Below are positions 15,083 to 24,284 of a stretch of DNA of 46,235 nucleotides, in pieces. Under the pieces are notes generated by a model. It did no database searches. It was not told the DNA's origin and saw only the letters and a program-made list of their open reading frames with translations. Both the position numbers and the translations under genes were made by a program. The stretch lies in the NCBI GenBank assembly GCA_031421855.1, contig JANOPN010000039.1, positions 1 through 46,235 of the forward strand. The letters are read 5' to 3'. Each line of letters opens with the position of its first letter. Position 1 is the first letter of the stretch. The stretch is from JAAFHN01 sp031421855. GTDB taxonomy: Bacteria > Pseudomonadota > Gammaproteobacteria > Burkholderiales > Burkholderiaceae_C.

Positions 15083-17370
15083 ATGATTTCGTTCGCTCAA
15101 ACCCCTTGCCAATCGCTGGCGATGAGAGTGCTGCCAGCACCATACCGTGCCACCCAAGTCGGGATTGCCATGGGAGGGTTGGCGGTTCTGCTGAGCTTGT
15201 CGGCGGCGGCGGCGCAAGAGGCGAAGTCGCTGGCTCCCGTGGTCGTGAGTGGTTCGCGCTCAGAACAAAGCACCGACGACGTGGCGGGCACCATTGATGT
15301 CGTTACGCAGGGTCAACTTGAATTCAGCCAAGTTGGCGACATCCGCGACGTGGTTCGCGACATTCCCAATGTCTCGGTTCAGCGCTCGCCAGCGCGGTTT
15401 AGTTTGGCCGGCAATAGCACTGGGCGCGCGGGCAATGCGGGATTCAACATCAGGGGGCTAGACGGTAATCGCGTCCTGATTTTGGTCGACGGTGTTCGGA
15501 TGCCGAAAAGCTACGCGTTTGGCAGCAATTCATTTGGGCGAGACGCCGTTGACGTGACCCAATTGAAGCGGGTTGAAATCGTGAAAGGCCCCGCTTCGGC
15601 ACTTTACGGATCTGACGGGCTGGCCGGTATGGTGAATTTCATCACCCGCGAACCCAGCGATTATTTGGGGCGTTCGTTGGGCTTTGGTGGTCAGGCCAGC
15701 GTGAGCACAAGCGGCGACGACAACGGGCGTGCAATCAGCGCGACGGCTGCCGGACGGTTGAATGACAGCGCGCAGTGGCTGGTCAGCGCTCGCGTTGGAC
15801 GTGCCAACGCGTTGAGCAACCAAGGAAGCAACGACTCAGCGAACGCCGACCGCACCACGCCAAACCCACAAAACGACAAAAGCAACTCGGTTTTAGCCAA
15901 GTTGATACTAAAGCCGGGCTCGGCGCAGCGGCACGCCTGGACGGTGGAGCATGTTGACAAGCGATCTGACTATGAGCTGTTGTCGGCTCGAGCGCGGTTG
16001 CCGCTGTCTGGCTCAGCATCACAAGTTGCCTCGGCCGCGCTGCGCGTCGACTCGTTCACCACCCAAGAGCGTGACCGACTGGGTTGGGACGCTAGATACC
16101 AAGTCGGTGGTGCGCTGGCCGACAACATTCAAACAATAGTCAGTGTTCAGCGCGCCAGTTCACGCGAATGGGCAAGTGAAGATCGCAACACGTCAGCGGA
16201 CCGTGTTCGCGATGTGACTTACGACGAGAAGACGCTTCAGTTGGGCTTGCAGGGCGATAAAGTGCTACGCATGTCGGCAATTGCAGTGCAAAAATTAACC
16301 TACGGGTTTGATTTTGTGCGTTCCGATGTGCGAAATCTCAACACCGGGGTCACACCGCCGTTTGGCGAGACCTTTCCGCTCAAGCGGTTTCCGGACACGC
16401 GTGAAGCAGCGCAGCCGTCTACTTGCAAGATGAAGTCGTGTTGGGCGACCTCACCGTCACGCCGGCGTTGCGGTGGGATCATTTCAGCATCAAAGCGAGC
16501 CAAGAGGGCTTCTCGCCGCCGTCGTCAACGCCTGCAGCCTCGCTTTCCGGGTCGGCGGTCTCACCCAAAATTGGCACGATCTTGAACCTCAGCCCGCAGC
16601 TTGCCGTTTGGGCGAACTACGCGACTGGGTTTCGAGCGCCCAATGCAGGTCAACTCAATGCGTTCTTTGAGAACTTGCTGTCGTTTTACAAGACGGTGCC
16701 AAATCCGGGGCTGAAGCCCGAGAAGAGCCGAAACTTTGAGGTGGGCCTTCGAGGTAGGAGTCCCGGTTTGGCATGGGATGCCGCAATTTTCTCCAGTCGG
16801 TTCAACGACTTAATCGAGGACTCGAGCCAAGTCGGCGGTGCGGGCGTGGCGGGCAATCCCACGATATTTCAGTCAATTAACGTCAGCCGCGCCAAGATCA
16901 ATGGGTTTGAGTTCAAAGCGCAAGCGCCTGTGGGTCGTTTGTCGGGCGGCGAATTCAGTGCATCGCTGGTCTATGGTCGTTCGGTTGGCACGGACAGCAA
17001 CACAAACAAGCCGCTAAACAGCACCGACCCGAGCAAGCTGGTTGTCGGACTGTCATACAAGCACGCGCTTGCAGATATTCGGCTGAGTGCAACGCATCAT
17101 GGCCAAAAAGCTGAGTCAGGCGTCAATGGTGCGCTTTTGGTGAGTGCGCCATCGACACAATTTCTCACGCCAGCCACCACGACGTGGGACTTGACCAGCC
17201 AATGGCATGTCGCCAAGGGCGTTCGCGTCAATGCGGCGGTGGTCAACTTGACGAACCAGAAGTACTGGGCGTGGAATACCGTTCGAGGACTGTCTAGCGT
17301 CTCGGTGGGGCTTGATGCTTACACGCAGCCCGGGCGATCCGCGAATGTTGGCCTCACCGTTGATTTTTGA
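15083..17370 (+). pseudogene. hmuR: TonB-dependent heme/hemoglobin receptor, frameshifted
   Basis: Outer-membrane receptor for heme or hemoproteins, about 760 residues if intact. The first frame (15083 on) gives a signal peptide, a TonB-box region (APVVVSGSR), a plug domain (NIRGLDGNRVLILVDGVRMP, RVEIVKGPASALYGSDGLAGMVNF) and the first half of the barrel. It leaves the family near 16414. The barrel resumes in the next frame with AVYLQDEVVLGDLTVTPALRWDHF and runs to a C-terminal Phe (NVGLTVDF, stop 17368-17370). One missing base between CAG (16412-16414) and CCG restores REAAQ-AVYLQDE. The break is either a true -1 mutation or a sequencing error; no slippery site is present. Followed directly by hmuS. 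Confidence 0.85.
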
Positions 17371-17378
17371 AACGAGCC

Positions 17379-18554
17379 ATGGCTACGTCTTATATCAACC
17401 CCACAGCAGAATCGAACATGTCATCCATCACCATTGAGCAGTCAGCGCGGGAAAGCCTGCTGCGACAACAATTCAACGACGCGCGTCTAGCGGGAAAACG
17501 CGCGAAAGACGCCGCAGCGCACATCGGCATCAGCGAGGGCGAAGCCGTTGCTTTGCACTGCGGGTCCCATGAGTTTGCCCCCAAGTCCGTGCCGCTGCGA
17601 AAGCAGTGGATTGAGTTGTTGCAGGCGCTGGAGTTTTGTGGCCCTTTGATGGCGCTGACACGAAATGAGTCCACCGTCCATGAAAAGACGGGCGTGTACC
17701 AAAGCGTCTCAGCCATGGGGCACATGGGGCTGGCGCTTGGAGAAGATATCGACCTGAGGCTTTTCTTCGCTAAATGGCATGCTGGCTTTGCAGTCACTGA
17801 GCTTGCTGCAAATCCGGGTAATCGAAGCAATATCAGCTTGCAGTTCTTCGACCAACACGGTTTGGCTGTGCACAAGATATTTTCGCGCGATGCGACCGAC
17901 ATGCACGCGTGGCAGCAGATCGCCGAGACGTTTGCTGAGCCTGAGGTGCGGCTCGAGTTCACCGCCAAGCCCGCCGAGCCTTTGCTGCAAGCGGATGGGT
18001 CGTTTGACGCGCAGGCCATTGCCACCGACTGGTCCGCCATGAAAGACACCCACGAGTTCTTTGGGTTGCTCGGTAAGCATGCGGTCGAGCGCCAGCAGTG
18101 CTTTCGAATTGTCGAAAACCAATACGCGCAGCGTGTGTCAAACAGTGCAGTGCGCAGCATGCTCATGGAGGCATCGTTTGATGGCACGCCGATCATGGTT
18201 TTTGTGAGCAGCGGTGGCTGCATCCAAATTCACACCGGGCCGGTTAAGCGCATTGAGCCGATGGAAATTGGCTCGACCCTGTGGCTCAACGTATTGGATC
18301 CGAGCTTTAACTTGCATTTGCGCGAAGACAGCATTGCCAACGTCTGGGTCGTTGAGAAACCCACCTCCGACGGCATTGTCAGCTCGTTGGAAGCGTTTGA
18401 TGAACAAGGCGAGTTGATGGCGATGTTCTTTGGCGCACGAAAGCCGGGCAAGCCTGAGTTGAACGCTTGGCGTCAGATCTTGGCGAGGCTGCCGCGACTC
18501 GCGCAAGTGCCAGCGGGCAAAGAGGTGGTGAGCGACGACCATGCTGTTTGCTGA
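17379..18554 (+). CDS. hmuS: Hemin-degrading factor HemS/HmuS family
   Basis: Cytoplasmic heme-handling protein, 391 residues from ATG 17379. A TTG at 17367 would overlap the receptor stop, and an ATG at 17418 (MSSITIEQSARE) is a third option. The N-terminal block LRQQFNDARLAGKRAKDAAAHIGISEGEAV is typical of the family, and the protein shows its two-fold repeat of the HemS/ChuX fold: a first half to about 190, and a second half with IVENQYAQRVSN, GCIQIHTGPVKRIEPM and LHLREDSIANVWVVEKPT. Members bind heme delivered by HmuTUV and either store or open it. It sits inside the heme-uptake operon and is intact despite the frameshifts on either side. Confidence 0.9.
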   Translation: MATSYINPTAESNMSSITIEQSARESLLRQQFNDARLAGKRAKDAAAHIGISEGEAVALHCGSHEFAPKSVPLRKQWIELLQALEFCGPLMALTRNESTVHEKTGVYQSVSAMGHMGLALGEDIDLRLFFAKWHAGFAVTELAANPGNRSNISLQFFDQHGLAVHKIFSRDATDMHAWQQIAETFAEPEVRLEFTAKPAEPLLQADGSFDAQAIATDWSAMKDTHEFFGLLGKHAVERQQCFRIVENQYAQRVSNSAVRSMLMEASFDGTPIMVFVSSGGCIQIHTGPVKRIEPMEIGSTLWLNVLDPSFNLHLREDSIANVWVVEKPTSDGIVSSLEAFDEQGELMAMFFGARKPGKPELNAWRQILARLPRLAQVPAGKEVVSDDHAVC

Positions 18555-18609
18555 ATAAGAGCCCCTATGTTCGTATCGCGACTTTGGCCCAAGCCAAGAA
18601 GGATTGTTG

Positions 18610-19549
18610 ATGTCTCAAAATACGCTGCCTTGTTGCCAGATCAAAAGACGCGACGCGTTGCGTCTGTCTTCGGTGTTCGCGACAACGCCACTGTGGTTCG
18701 CTACCAGTGTGCTTGTTGCCCAGCCGCTGGCTCCAAACACGAAGGCTCAAATCGCACGCGTTCAAAAAATAGTCACAGTTAGCGGCGCGATCACTGAGGT
18801 TGCGTATCTATTGGGCGCTCAAGATCAGTTGGTTGGAACCGACACCACGAGCATGTTTCCCGAGGCCGCTTTAAAAACCAAAAAAGTCGGGTATTCGCGC
18901 CAACTGTCAGCTGAAGGCTTGCTGTCGCTCAAGCCCGATGTGGTGATTGCCACAACCGAGGCGGGACCCAAAATCGTATTGGATCAAATTCGCAGTGCCG
19001 GTGTGAGTGTTGAATTGATCGAGGCCGATCACACTTGGGCCGAAGTGCAGCGTAAGCTTCTTGTGGTGGGGCGGGCTGCGGGCTGCGGGCCGCGAATCGC
19101 TGGCGCGCGCTGAGCTGTCCAAGCTTGAGGCCGAATGGGCCGATGTGCAAGCGATGGTTTCCAAGTCAAGCGGCAAAAAGCCACGGGTGCTGTTCATCTT
19201 GGCGCACGGCCAAAGCCCCAGTGTTTCTGGCGAGAACACCGCGGCAAGTTCGCTGATCAGGCTCATCGGCGGAGTCAACGCATTAGGTGGTTCCGGCGCG
19301 TTCAGTGGCTACCGGCCGATGACGGCCGAGGCGATGGCCGCTGCCGCCCCCGATATCATTTTGACCAGTACCCAGGGCGTGGAAGCGCAAGGGGGTGAGG
19401 ATAAGTTTTGGTCGCGCCCTGAAATGTCGCTTACGCCTGCATTCAAGCGAAAAGCCCTTGTGCACATGGATGCCATGAAAATGCTGGGCTTTGGCCCGCG
19501 CTTACCCAAAGCGGTGCGCGAGTTGCATGCCAGTTTGATGTCTGCATGA
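18610..19549 (+). pseudogene. hmuT: Periplasmic heme-binding protein, frameshifted by a 7-bp duplication
   Basis: Substrate-binding protein of a heme ABC importer (cluster related to BtuF/HmuT). The start is ATG 18610 with an AAGGA ribosome binding site, followed by a hydrophobic export region. Frame 1 carries IVTVSGAITEVAYLLGAQDQLVGTDTTSMFP and LKPDVVIATTEAGP to KLLVVGRAAG. It then breaks at a perfect tandem duplication GGGCTGC (19073-19079 and 19080-19086). Removing one copy gives VVGRAAG-RESLARAELSKL, which continues in frame 2 through VLFILAHGQSPSVSGENTAASSLI to the stop at 19547-19549. The duplicated 7-mer shifts the frame by +1 and ends the first frame at 19113. Its ATGA overlap with hmuU is intact. 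Confidence 0.85.
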
Positions 19550-20655
19550 GCCGCGCGCAGGTGCCCGCTCGTGTCTCGTCAAACCTCGACGGGCCGACGC
19601 GGTCCCAGCCGATGGCTGGGCAGCGGCGTCGACTGAGCACTGCACAAGTGTGTTTTTGGGGCGCGGCATTGGTCGCAGTGGCGTTCGTTGTTGCCAGCAC
19701 CAATGGGGCGTATTCGATCAATCGCTCGCAGCTGATGCGAATTGTTTGGGATGCCGCTCAAGGGGGTGGCAATTCGCCTGAACATCTCGTGTTCATCGGC
19801 ATTCGACTGCCGCGCTTGCTGCTGGGTGTGGTCGCGGGTGCGGGTCTGGGTTTTGCTGGTGCGTTGATGCAGGGGCTGTTTCGCAACCCAATGGCCGATC
19901 CGGGTTTGATTGGTGTGAGCAGCGGCGCTGCACTTGCAACGGGTGTCACCATTGTGCTGGGGGCGCTGTGGTTCCCGGACTTGCCGCGCAAGCTGGGCGA
20001 CTGGACGCTAGTCGTGATGGCGTTTGGCGGTGGCCTTGCAGTCACGGCAGTCATTTACGGTTTGGCGCATTCGGGCACCGGAACTCAAGTCAGCATCATG
20101 CTGCTGGCGGGCATTGCCATCAATGCCTTAGCCGGCGCTGGGCTCGGATTTTTGAGCTTCACCGCGACCGATGAGCAGCTTCGCAGTTTGCAGTTTTGGC
20201 TGATGGGTAGTTTGGGTGGTGCGCGGTGGAGCTCTGTTGGCTTGGTCGCTGCGGTGGTCGCTGCGTGCGTCGCGGTCGGTATGGTGATGGCTGGCAAATT
20301 GAATGCCATAGCGCTGGGCGAGGCTCAGGCATCGTTGCTGGGCGTGGATGTCGAGTACACCAAGCGAATGTGTGTGGTGCTTACCGCGCTGTCGGTGGGT
20401 GTGATTACTGCGACGACCGGAATCATTGGTTTCATTGGCTTGATTGCGCCGCACTGCGTTCGGATGTTGGCTGGACCAGACCACCGCGTCGTGTTGCCAG
20501 GTTCGGCCCTGCTCGGGGCGACTTTGGTGCTGACAGCCGATGCCGTGGCGCGAGTCGCAGCCAAACCGGCCGAGCTTCCTTTGGGTGTGTCAACCGCCGT
20601 CGTGGGCGTTCCGTTTTTCTTGTTGCTGCTGCGATCCGGCAAATTGAAGACATGA
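19546..20655 (+). CDS. hmuU: Heme ABC transporter permease, FecCD family
   Basis: Inner-membrane permease of a BtuC/FecCD-type importer, 369 residues with about ten hydrophobic helices. Family blocks are present: IRLPRLLLGVVAGAGLGFAGALMQGLFRNPMADPGLIGVSSGAAL near 85-130, and the late GFIGLIAPHCVRMLAGPDHRVVLPGSALLGATLVLTADAVAR that contacts the ATPase. ATG 19546 overlaps the hmuT stop (ATGA) and its own stop overlaps the hmuV start (ATGA). Tight coupling to a frameshifted hmuT suggests that its translation may be reduced as well, which is inference. Confidence 0.93.
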   Translation: MSRAQVPARVSSNLDGPTRSQPMAGQRRRLSTAQVCFWGAALVAVAFVVASTNGAYSINRSQLMRIVWDAAQGGGNSPEHLVFIGIRLPRLLLGVVAGAGLGFAGALMQGLFRNPMADPGLIGVSSGAALATGVTIVLGALWFPDLPRKLGDWTLVVMAFGGGLAVTAVIYGLAHSGTGTQVSIMLLAGIAINALAGAGLGFLSFTATDEQLRSLQFWLMGSLGGARWSSVGLVAAVVAACVAVGMVMAGKLNAIALGEAQASLLGVDVEYTKRMCVVLTALSVGVITATTGIIGFIGLIAPHCVRMLAGPDHRVVLPGSALLGATLVLTADAVARVAAKPAELPLGVSTAVVGVPFFLLLLRSGKLKT

Positions 20656-21452
20656 ACCTCATGCTCCAATGTGAATCGCTGGGGTACACGATATCTGGCG
20701 ATGAAATTCTGCGCGGCATTTCAACAACCATCGCCCCCAGACGAGTGACTGCGATTGTGGGTCCCAATGGTGCTGGTAAATCAACGCTGTTGGCCGCTCT
20801 TTGCGGGCAAATCAAGCGCAGCGTCGGTACTGTCGCGCTCAATGGCAAAGAGCTTGAGAAATACAGGTTCGCGCAGTTGGCGCTTTTTCGGGCAATGATG
20901 CCGCAGGACAGTGCCATCGCATTTGACTTCTTGGTCTGCGATATCGTTGAACTGGGTCGATACCCGCACCGCCTAAACCCAAGCCAAAATGAAGCGAATA
21001 TCGCCAACGCGGCGTTATCAACGACCGCCGTGGCGCATTTGTCGAATCGCAGCTTCAACACCCTGAGCGGCGGTGAAAAATCGCGGACTCAACTGGCGCG
21101 GGCATTCGCTCAAATTTGGGAGTCAGTCGACTCATCGGCTGGCGAAACGTCTCAAAGGTGGTTGATGCTGGACGAACCCACCGCTGCGCTCGATCTTGCC
21201 CATCAGCACGCAGTCATGCAAACCGTGCGCGACTGGGCGGGCGGGCAAGGAGTTGGTGTGGTTGTGGTGCTGCACGACCTCAACCTCGCCTTGCGCTACG
21301 CCCATGATGTGATCGTGATGAACCGTGGCGAGCTCGTTGCACAAGGTTTCCCCGAGAAGGTTCTCAGTCCAGAGCTCGTCTCAAGCGTTTGGGGTGTCGA
21401 TTGTGAAGTGGTTACAACGGCTAGTTGTCGGCGTCACTTGGTGGTTAGCTAA
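20652..21452 (+). CDS. hmuV: Heme ABC transporter ATP-binding protein
   Basis: Cytoplasmic ATPase energising the HmuTU importer, 266 residues. Walker A GPNGAGKST is at 37-45, the ABC signature LSGGE at 138-142, Walker B LMLDEPT at 171-177 and the switch His in VVVLHDLNLALRYA. The HmuV type is supported by the block RAMMPQDSAIAFDFLVCDIVELGRYPH. The ATG at 20652 overlaps the hmuU stop. Its TAA (21450-21452) overlaps the stop of the convergent ugpQ by two bases, so no separate terminator exists between the two operons. Confidence 0.95.
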   Translation: MNLMLQCESLGYTISGDEILRGISTTIAPRRVTAIVGPNGAGKSTLLAALCGQIKRSVGTVALNGKELEKYRFAQLALFRAMMPQDSAIAFDFLVCDIVELGRYPHRLNPSQNEANIANAALSTTAVAHLSNRSFNTLSGGEKSRTQLARAFAQIWESVDSSAGETSQRWLMLDEPTAALDLAHQHAVMQTVRDWAGGQGVGVVVVLHDLNLALRYAHDVIVMNRGELVAQGFPEKVLSPELVSSVWGVDCEVVTTASCRRHLVVS

Positions 21453-22210
21453 GTAACTTGAGGCGTAAAAGCATCGACCCTGTCAGTGATGATGCCGTCA
21501 GTGCCGAGCGCCTTGAGGTGGGCTACCGCCCACTCGTCGTTGACGGTGTAACTCATGGCTTTCATGCCCGCTGCGTGGGCCGCTTCCACGCGCTGCACGT
21601 CCCACAGTGCGTAGTTGAAGACTACCGCGCGGCAGCCTAGCCTGTTGGCGTGCGCCAACCATTCTGATTGAAAGACATCCATGAGGAGCGCTCGCGGCAT
21701 GTTGGCTTGTGCGGACTGTGCAGATTCCAATGCGCCGATTTGAAATGAACTCAAAAGTGGCAAGTCGGATCGACCCGCCCAGAGTCGGGCGCAGGCGTTC
21801 GCGACGGCAGCGCCGGTGGCGGCATCTTGCCCGGGCGTGGGTTTGATTTCGATGTTGAGGCGCGCGCCGTTGGCTTGACAGTAATGTGCGATCGCATCCA
21901 GCGTGGGCATTGGTTCGCCCGCGTACGCGCGGCTGTGCCAGGTGCCCGCATCAAGCTGACTCAACGCGTGCCACGGGTGGTTTCCAGCGATTGTGTCGCT
22001 AGGCTGCGCCCATTGTTTGTGCGCCGATGTCGTTCTTGTCAGCGTCGCGTCGTGCAGTAAAAAAATAACGCCATCGGCACTGAGCTTGACGTCGCATTCA
22101 AATGCGCGGTAGCCATGATTGGCCCCCAGCCTGAACGCCGCCAGGGTGTTTTCAGGTGCCAGTTTGCCCGCACCGCGATGTGCGATCCAAAAAGGGAAGT
22201 CCCAAGGCAT
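21449..22210 (-). CDS. ugpQ: Glycerophosphodiester phosphodiesterase
   Basis: Cytoplasmic enzyme that hydrolyses glycerophosphodiesters to glycerol-3-phosphate and an alcohol. From ATG 22210 it has 253 residues; a TTG at 22234, overlapping the ugpC stop, would add eight. The GDPD motifs are present: HRGAG at 11-15, PENT from 19, FECDVKLSADG around 37-47, LLHD at 51-54 and NIEIKP further on. It is the last gene of the ugp operon, matching the E. coli order ugpBAECQ. Confidence 0.94.
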   Translation of the reverse strand: MPWDFPFWIAHRGAGKLAPENTLAAFRLGANHGYRAFECDVKLSADGVIFLLHDATLTRTTSAHKQWAQPSDTIAGNHPWHALSQLDAGTWHSRAYAGEPMPTLDAIAHYCQANGARLNIEIKPTPGQDAATGAAVANACARLWAGRSDLPLLSSFQIGALESAQSAQANMPRALLMDVFQSEWLAHANRLGCRAVVFNYALWDVQRVEAAHAAGMKAMSYTVNDEWAVAHLKALGTDGIITDRVDAFTPQVT

Positions 22211-22230
22211 CGGCGACACGGGTGAGTCAA

Positions 22231-23277
22231 TCAAGCGTCGATGCGCAAACCTTGCGCGTCAAAGCCGTGGATTTGGCCCTTGATGGGGGTCACAAATGCG
22301 GTTTGGCCGACCGACGGTGCGGCGTCGCTCTCAATGGCTCGCACGATGATCATCTGCGAGTTGTACGTGCCGTACACCAGTCGCTCGGCACCCAGCATTT
22401 CAACCATTTCGACTTGGATGGGCGCACCGGTTGTGCCAAGACGCAAATGCTCAGGTCGGATGCCAATGGTTGCTGATTTTGATGGATATCCGGCTGTGGT
22501 CCATATATCCATTTGCTCAGATGCTATAGAAGTGATAGCAACTAAGTTCATTGGCGGGGCGCCAATGAAGCCTGCGACGAAGGTGCTGGCGGGTCGCCGA
22601 TACACCTCATCGGGTGTGCCAATTTGCTCGACCTTGCCCGCGTTAAGCACGATCATGCGGTGCGCGAGCGTCATGGCCTCGACCTGGTCATGGGTGACGT
22701 ACAGGCTGGTGATCCCCAGCTCGCGATGCAGCTTTTGGATCTCCAGCCGAGTTTGGGCGCGCAGCTTGGCATCCAGGTTGGATAAGGGCTCGTCAAACAA
22801 AAATACCTGCGGGTGACGCACGATTGCGCGTCCCATCGCCACCCGTTGGCGCTGCCCACCCGAGAGCTGACCGGGCTTTCGGTCGAGCAATTGCCCCAGC
22901 TCCAAAATACCAGCCGCTTTGTCGACGCGGGTGCGAATATCTGCGGGCGCAATGCCTTTGATCCGAAGGCCATAGGCCATGTTGTCAAACACGCTCATGT
23001 GCGGGTAAAGCGCGTAGTTTTGGAACACCATCGCGATGTCTCGCTCGGCTGGTTCCAAGTCGTTCACGACCCGATCCCCGATGCTGATCGTGCCTTCGGA
23101 GATTGCCTCCAAGCCGGCGACCATGCGAAGCAAAGTCGATTTACCACAACCCGACGGCCCGACGATGACGATGAACTCACCATTGGCGATGTCAAAGCTC
23201 ACGCCGTGGATGATTTGCGTCGCGCTGGGGCCTTTGCCGTAGCGTTTGACGACGTTTTGTATGCTGATTGAGGCCAT
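22231..23277 (-). CDS. ugpC: sn-Glycerol-3-phosphate ABC transporter ATPase
   Basis: ATPase of the Ugp importer, 348 residues from ATG 23277; an upstream frame to 23340 lies in non-coding sequence. Walker A GPSGCGKST starts at 40, the signature LSGGQ is at 138-142 and Walker B FLFDEP at about 159-164. A C-terminal regulatory OB region follows, starting GAPPMN and including IGIRPEH at 271-277. Between these two blocks (about 245-268) the sequence is shorter than and unlike E. coli UgpC, and its DNA contains GCTAT-N7-ATAGC and resembles a comamonad dispersed repeat. MITE-like element B lies in the 160-bp gap after ugpE. Confidence 0.95.
   Translation of the reverse strand: MASISIQNVVKRYGKGPSATQIIHGVSFDIANGEFIVIVGPSGCGKSTLLRMVAGLEAISEGTISIGDRVVNDLEPAERDIAMVFQNYALYPHMSVFDNMAYGLRIKGIAPADIRTRVDKAAGILELGQLLDRKPGQLSGGQRQRVAMGRAIVRHPQVFLFDEPLSNLDAKLRAQTRLEIQKLHRELGITSLYVTHDQVEAMTLAHRMIVLNAGKVEQIGTPDEVYRRPASTFVAGFIGAPPMNLVAITSIASEQMDIWTTAGYPSKSATIGIRPEHLRLGTTGAPIQVEMVEMLGAERLVYGTYNSQMIIVRAIESDAAPSVGQTAFVTPIKGQIHGFDAQGLRIDA
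22480..22550 (-). repeat. Possible second-family repeat embedded in ugpC
   Basis: Minus strand reads GTTGCTATCACTTCTATAGC, then CATCTGAGCAAATGG and GGACCACAGCC. The GCTAT-N7-ATAGC hairpin followed by this layout resembles a dispersed repeat I recall from Comamonadaceae genomes. Only one copy is in the window, so membership cannot be shown here. Boundaries are approximate. Confidence 0.35.
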
Positions 23278-23338
23278 TAAGGGACTTGCTTTCAGATTCA
23301 ATTGCGGCTCGGTGGCGCGGCTTGCGGGCTGATAATCC

Positions 23339-23433
23339 AATTTCCATTAGAAGCGAGAACAAGGCGCAAAGTCGCAGACAGTGCTTTAGCACGGCAAGAC
23401 GAAGCAACGAAGTTATCGTTTTTAATGGGAATT
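23339..23433. repeat. MITE-like palindromic element B, between ugpE and ugpC
   Basis: 95 bp bounded by imperfect inverted repeats (AATTTCCATTAG on the left; complement of the right end AATTCCCATTAA). Its centre is a strong dyad, CAGTGCTTTAGCACGG. The reverse complement of the core (CGTTGCTTCG...CCGTGCT...CACTGTCTG...TTTGCGCC) aligns with element A at 7299-7403, although the outer arms differ. It could fold in the ugp transcript between ugpE and ugpC. Confidence 0.75.
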
Positions 23434-23437
23434 AGAA

Positions 23438-24283
23438 TTACTTTTCAGCGTCAACCAAACCCTTGACGAACCACTTTTGCATGAGGATGACCACCGCAAC
23501 CGGTGGCAGCATGGCCAGCACCGCGGTTGCCATGACCAAATGCCACTCAACCGCACTTTCGCCGGCGATCATTTGTTTGATCCCAATCACGATGGGGTAG
23601 TAACTTTGATCGGTGCTCACCAGCAGGGGCCAAAGGTATTGGTTCCAACCGTAAATGAACATGATCACAAAGAGCGCGGCAATGCTGGTTCGGCTCAGGG
23701 GCAAGAGCACATCAAAGAAAAACCGCATGGGTGACGCGCCGTCCATTCGGCTGGCCTCGACCAATTCATCTGGAATGGTCATGAAGAATTGGCGAAACAA
23801 GAATGTCGCTGTCGCGGATGCCATCAACGGCAAGGTCAAGCCTGCATAGCTGTTGAGCATGCCCAATTGGCTGACGACGGCGTAAGTGGGTGAGATCCGC
23901 ACCTCAACGGGCAGCATCAGTGTGATGAAAATCAGCCAGAAACAAAACTGCTTGGCCGGAAATCGAAAGTACACCAAGGCAAAGGCGCTCAGCAAACTGA
24001 TGACGATCTTGCCGCAGGCGATGAGCATGGCCATGACCAAGCTCACCCAAAGCATCCTGGCAACTGGCGCGTTGCCGCCCGATGCGCCGCCAGAATTCAA
24101 CACTTGCCCGTAGTTGGTGGCGATTTGGTCGCCCACTCTGAGGCTCATGGGGCTTGAAATCACGTTGTCGAGCGAATTGGTTGACCCGACGAATGTCACG
24201 TAGATTGGGAAAGCCACCACGCAAGCACCGATGATCAAAATGATGTGCGCCAGCCAATCCAGCAGCGGTTGTCGCTCGACCAT
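23438..24283 (-). CDS. ugpE: sn-Glycerol-3-phosphate ABC transporter permease UgpE
   Basis: Second permease of the importer, 281 residues and about six hydrophobic segments. The binding-protein-dependent permease EAA loop appears as DELVEASRMDGASPMRFFFDVLLPLSR near 185-212, the ATPase contact site. The C-terminus KWFVKGLVDAEK matches the sugar-permease family (E. coli ends ...FVKGL). The ATG at 24283 follows the ugpA stop by one base, so expression is coupled. The stop lies just past MITE-like element B. Confidence 0.95.
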   Translation of the reverse strand: MVERQPLLDWLAHIILIIGACVVAFPIYVTFVGSTNSLDNVISSPMSLRVGDQIATNYGQVLNSGGASGGNAPVARMLWVSLVMAMLIACGKIVISLLSAFALVYFRFPAKQFCFWLIFITLMLPVEVRISPTYAVVSQLGMLNSYAGLTLPLMASATATFLFRQFFMTIPDELVEASRMDGASPMRFFFDVLLPLSRTSIAALFVIMFIYGWNQYLWPLLVSTDQSYYPIVIGIKQMIAGESAVEWHLVMATAVLAMLPPVAVVILMQKWFVKGLVDAEK

Positions 24284-24284
24284 G

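Noticed and set aside
16400..16425. Programmed ribosomal frameshift in the TonB receptor
   Set aside because: No slippery heptamer or downstream stem is evident, and this receptor family is not known to use recoding.
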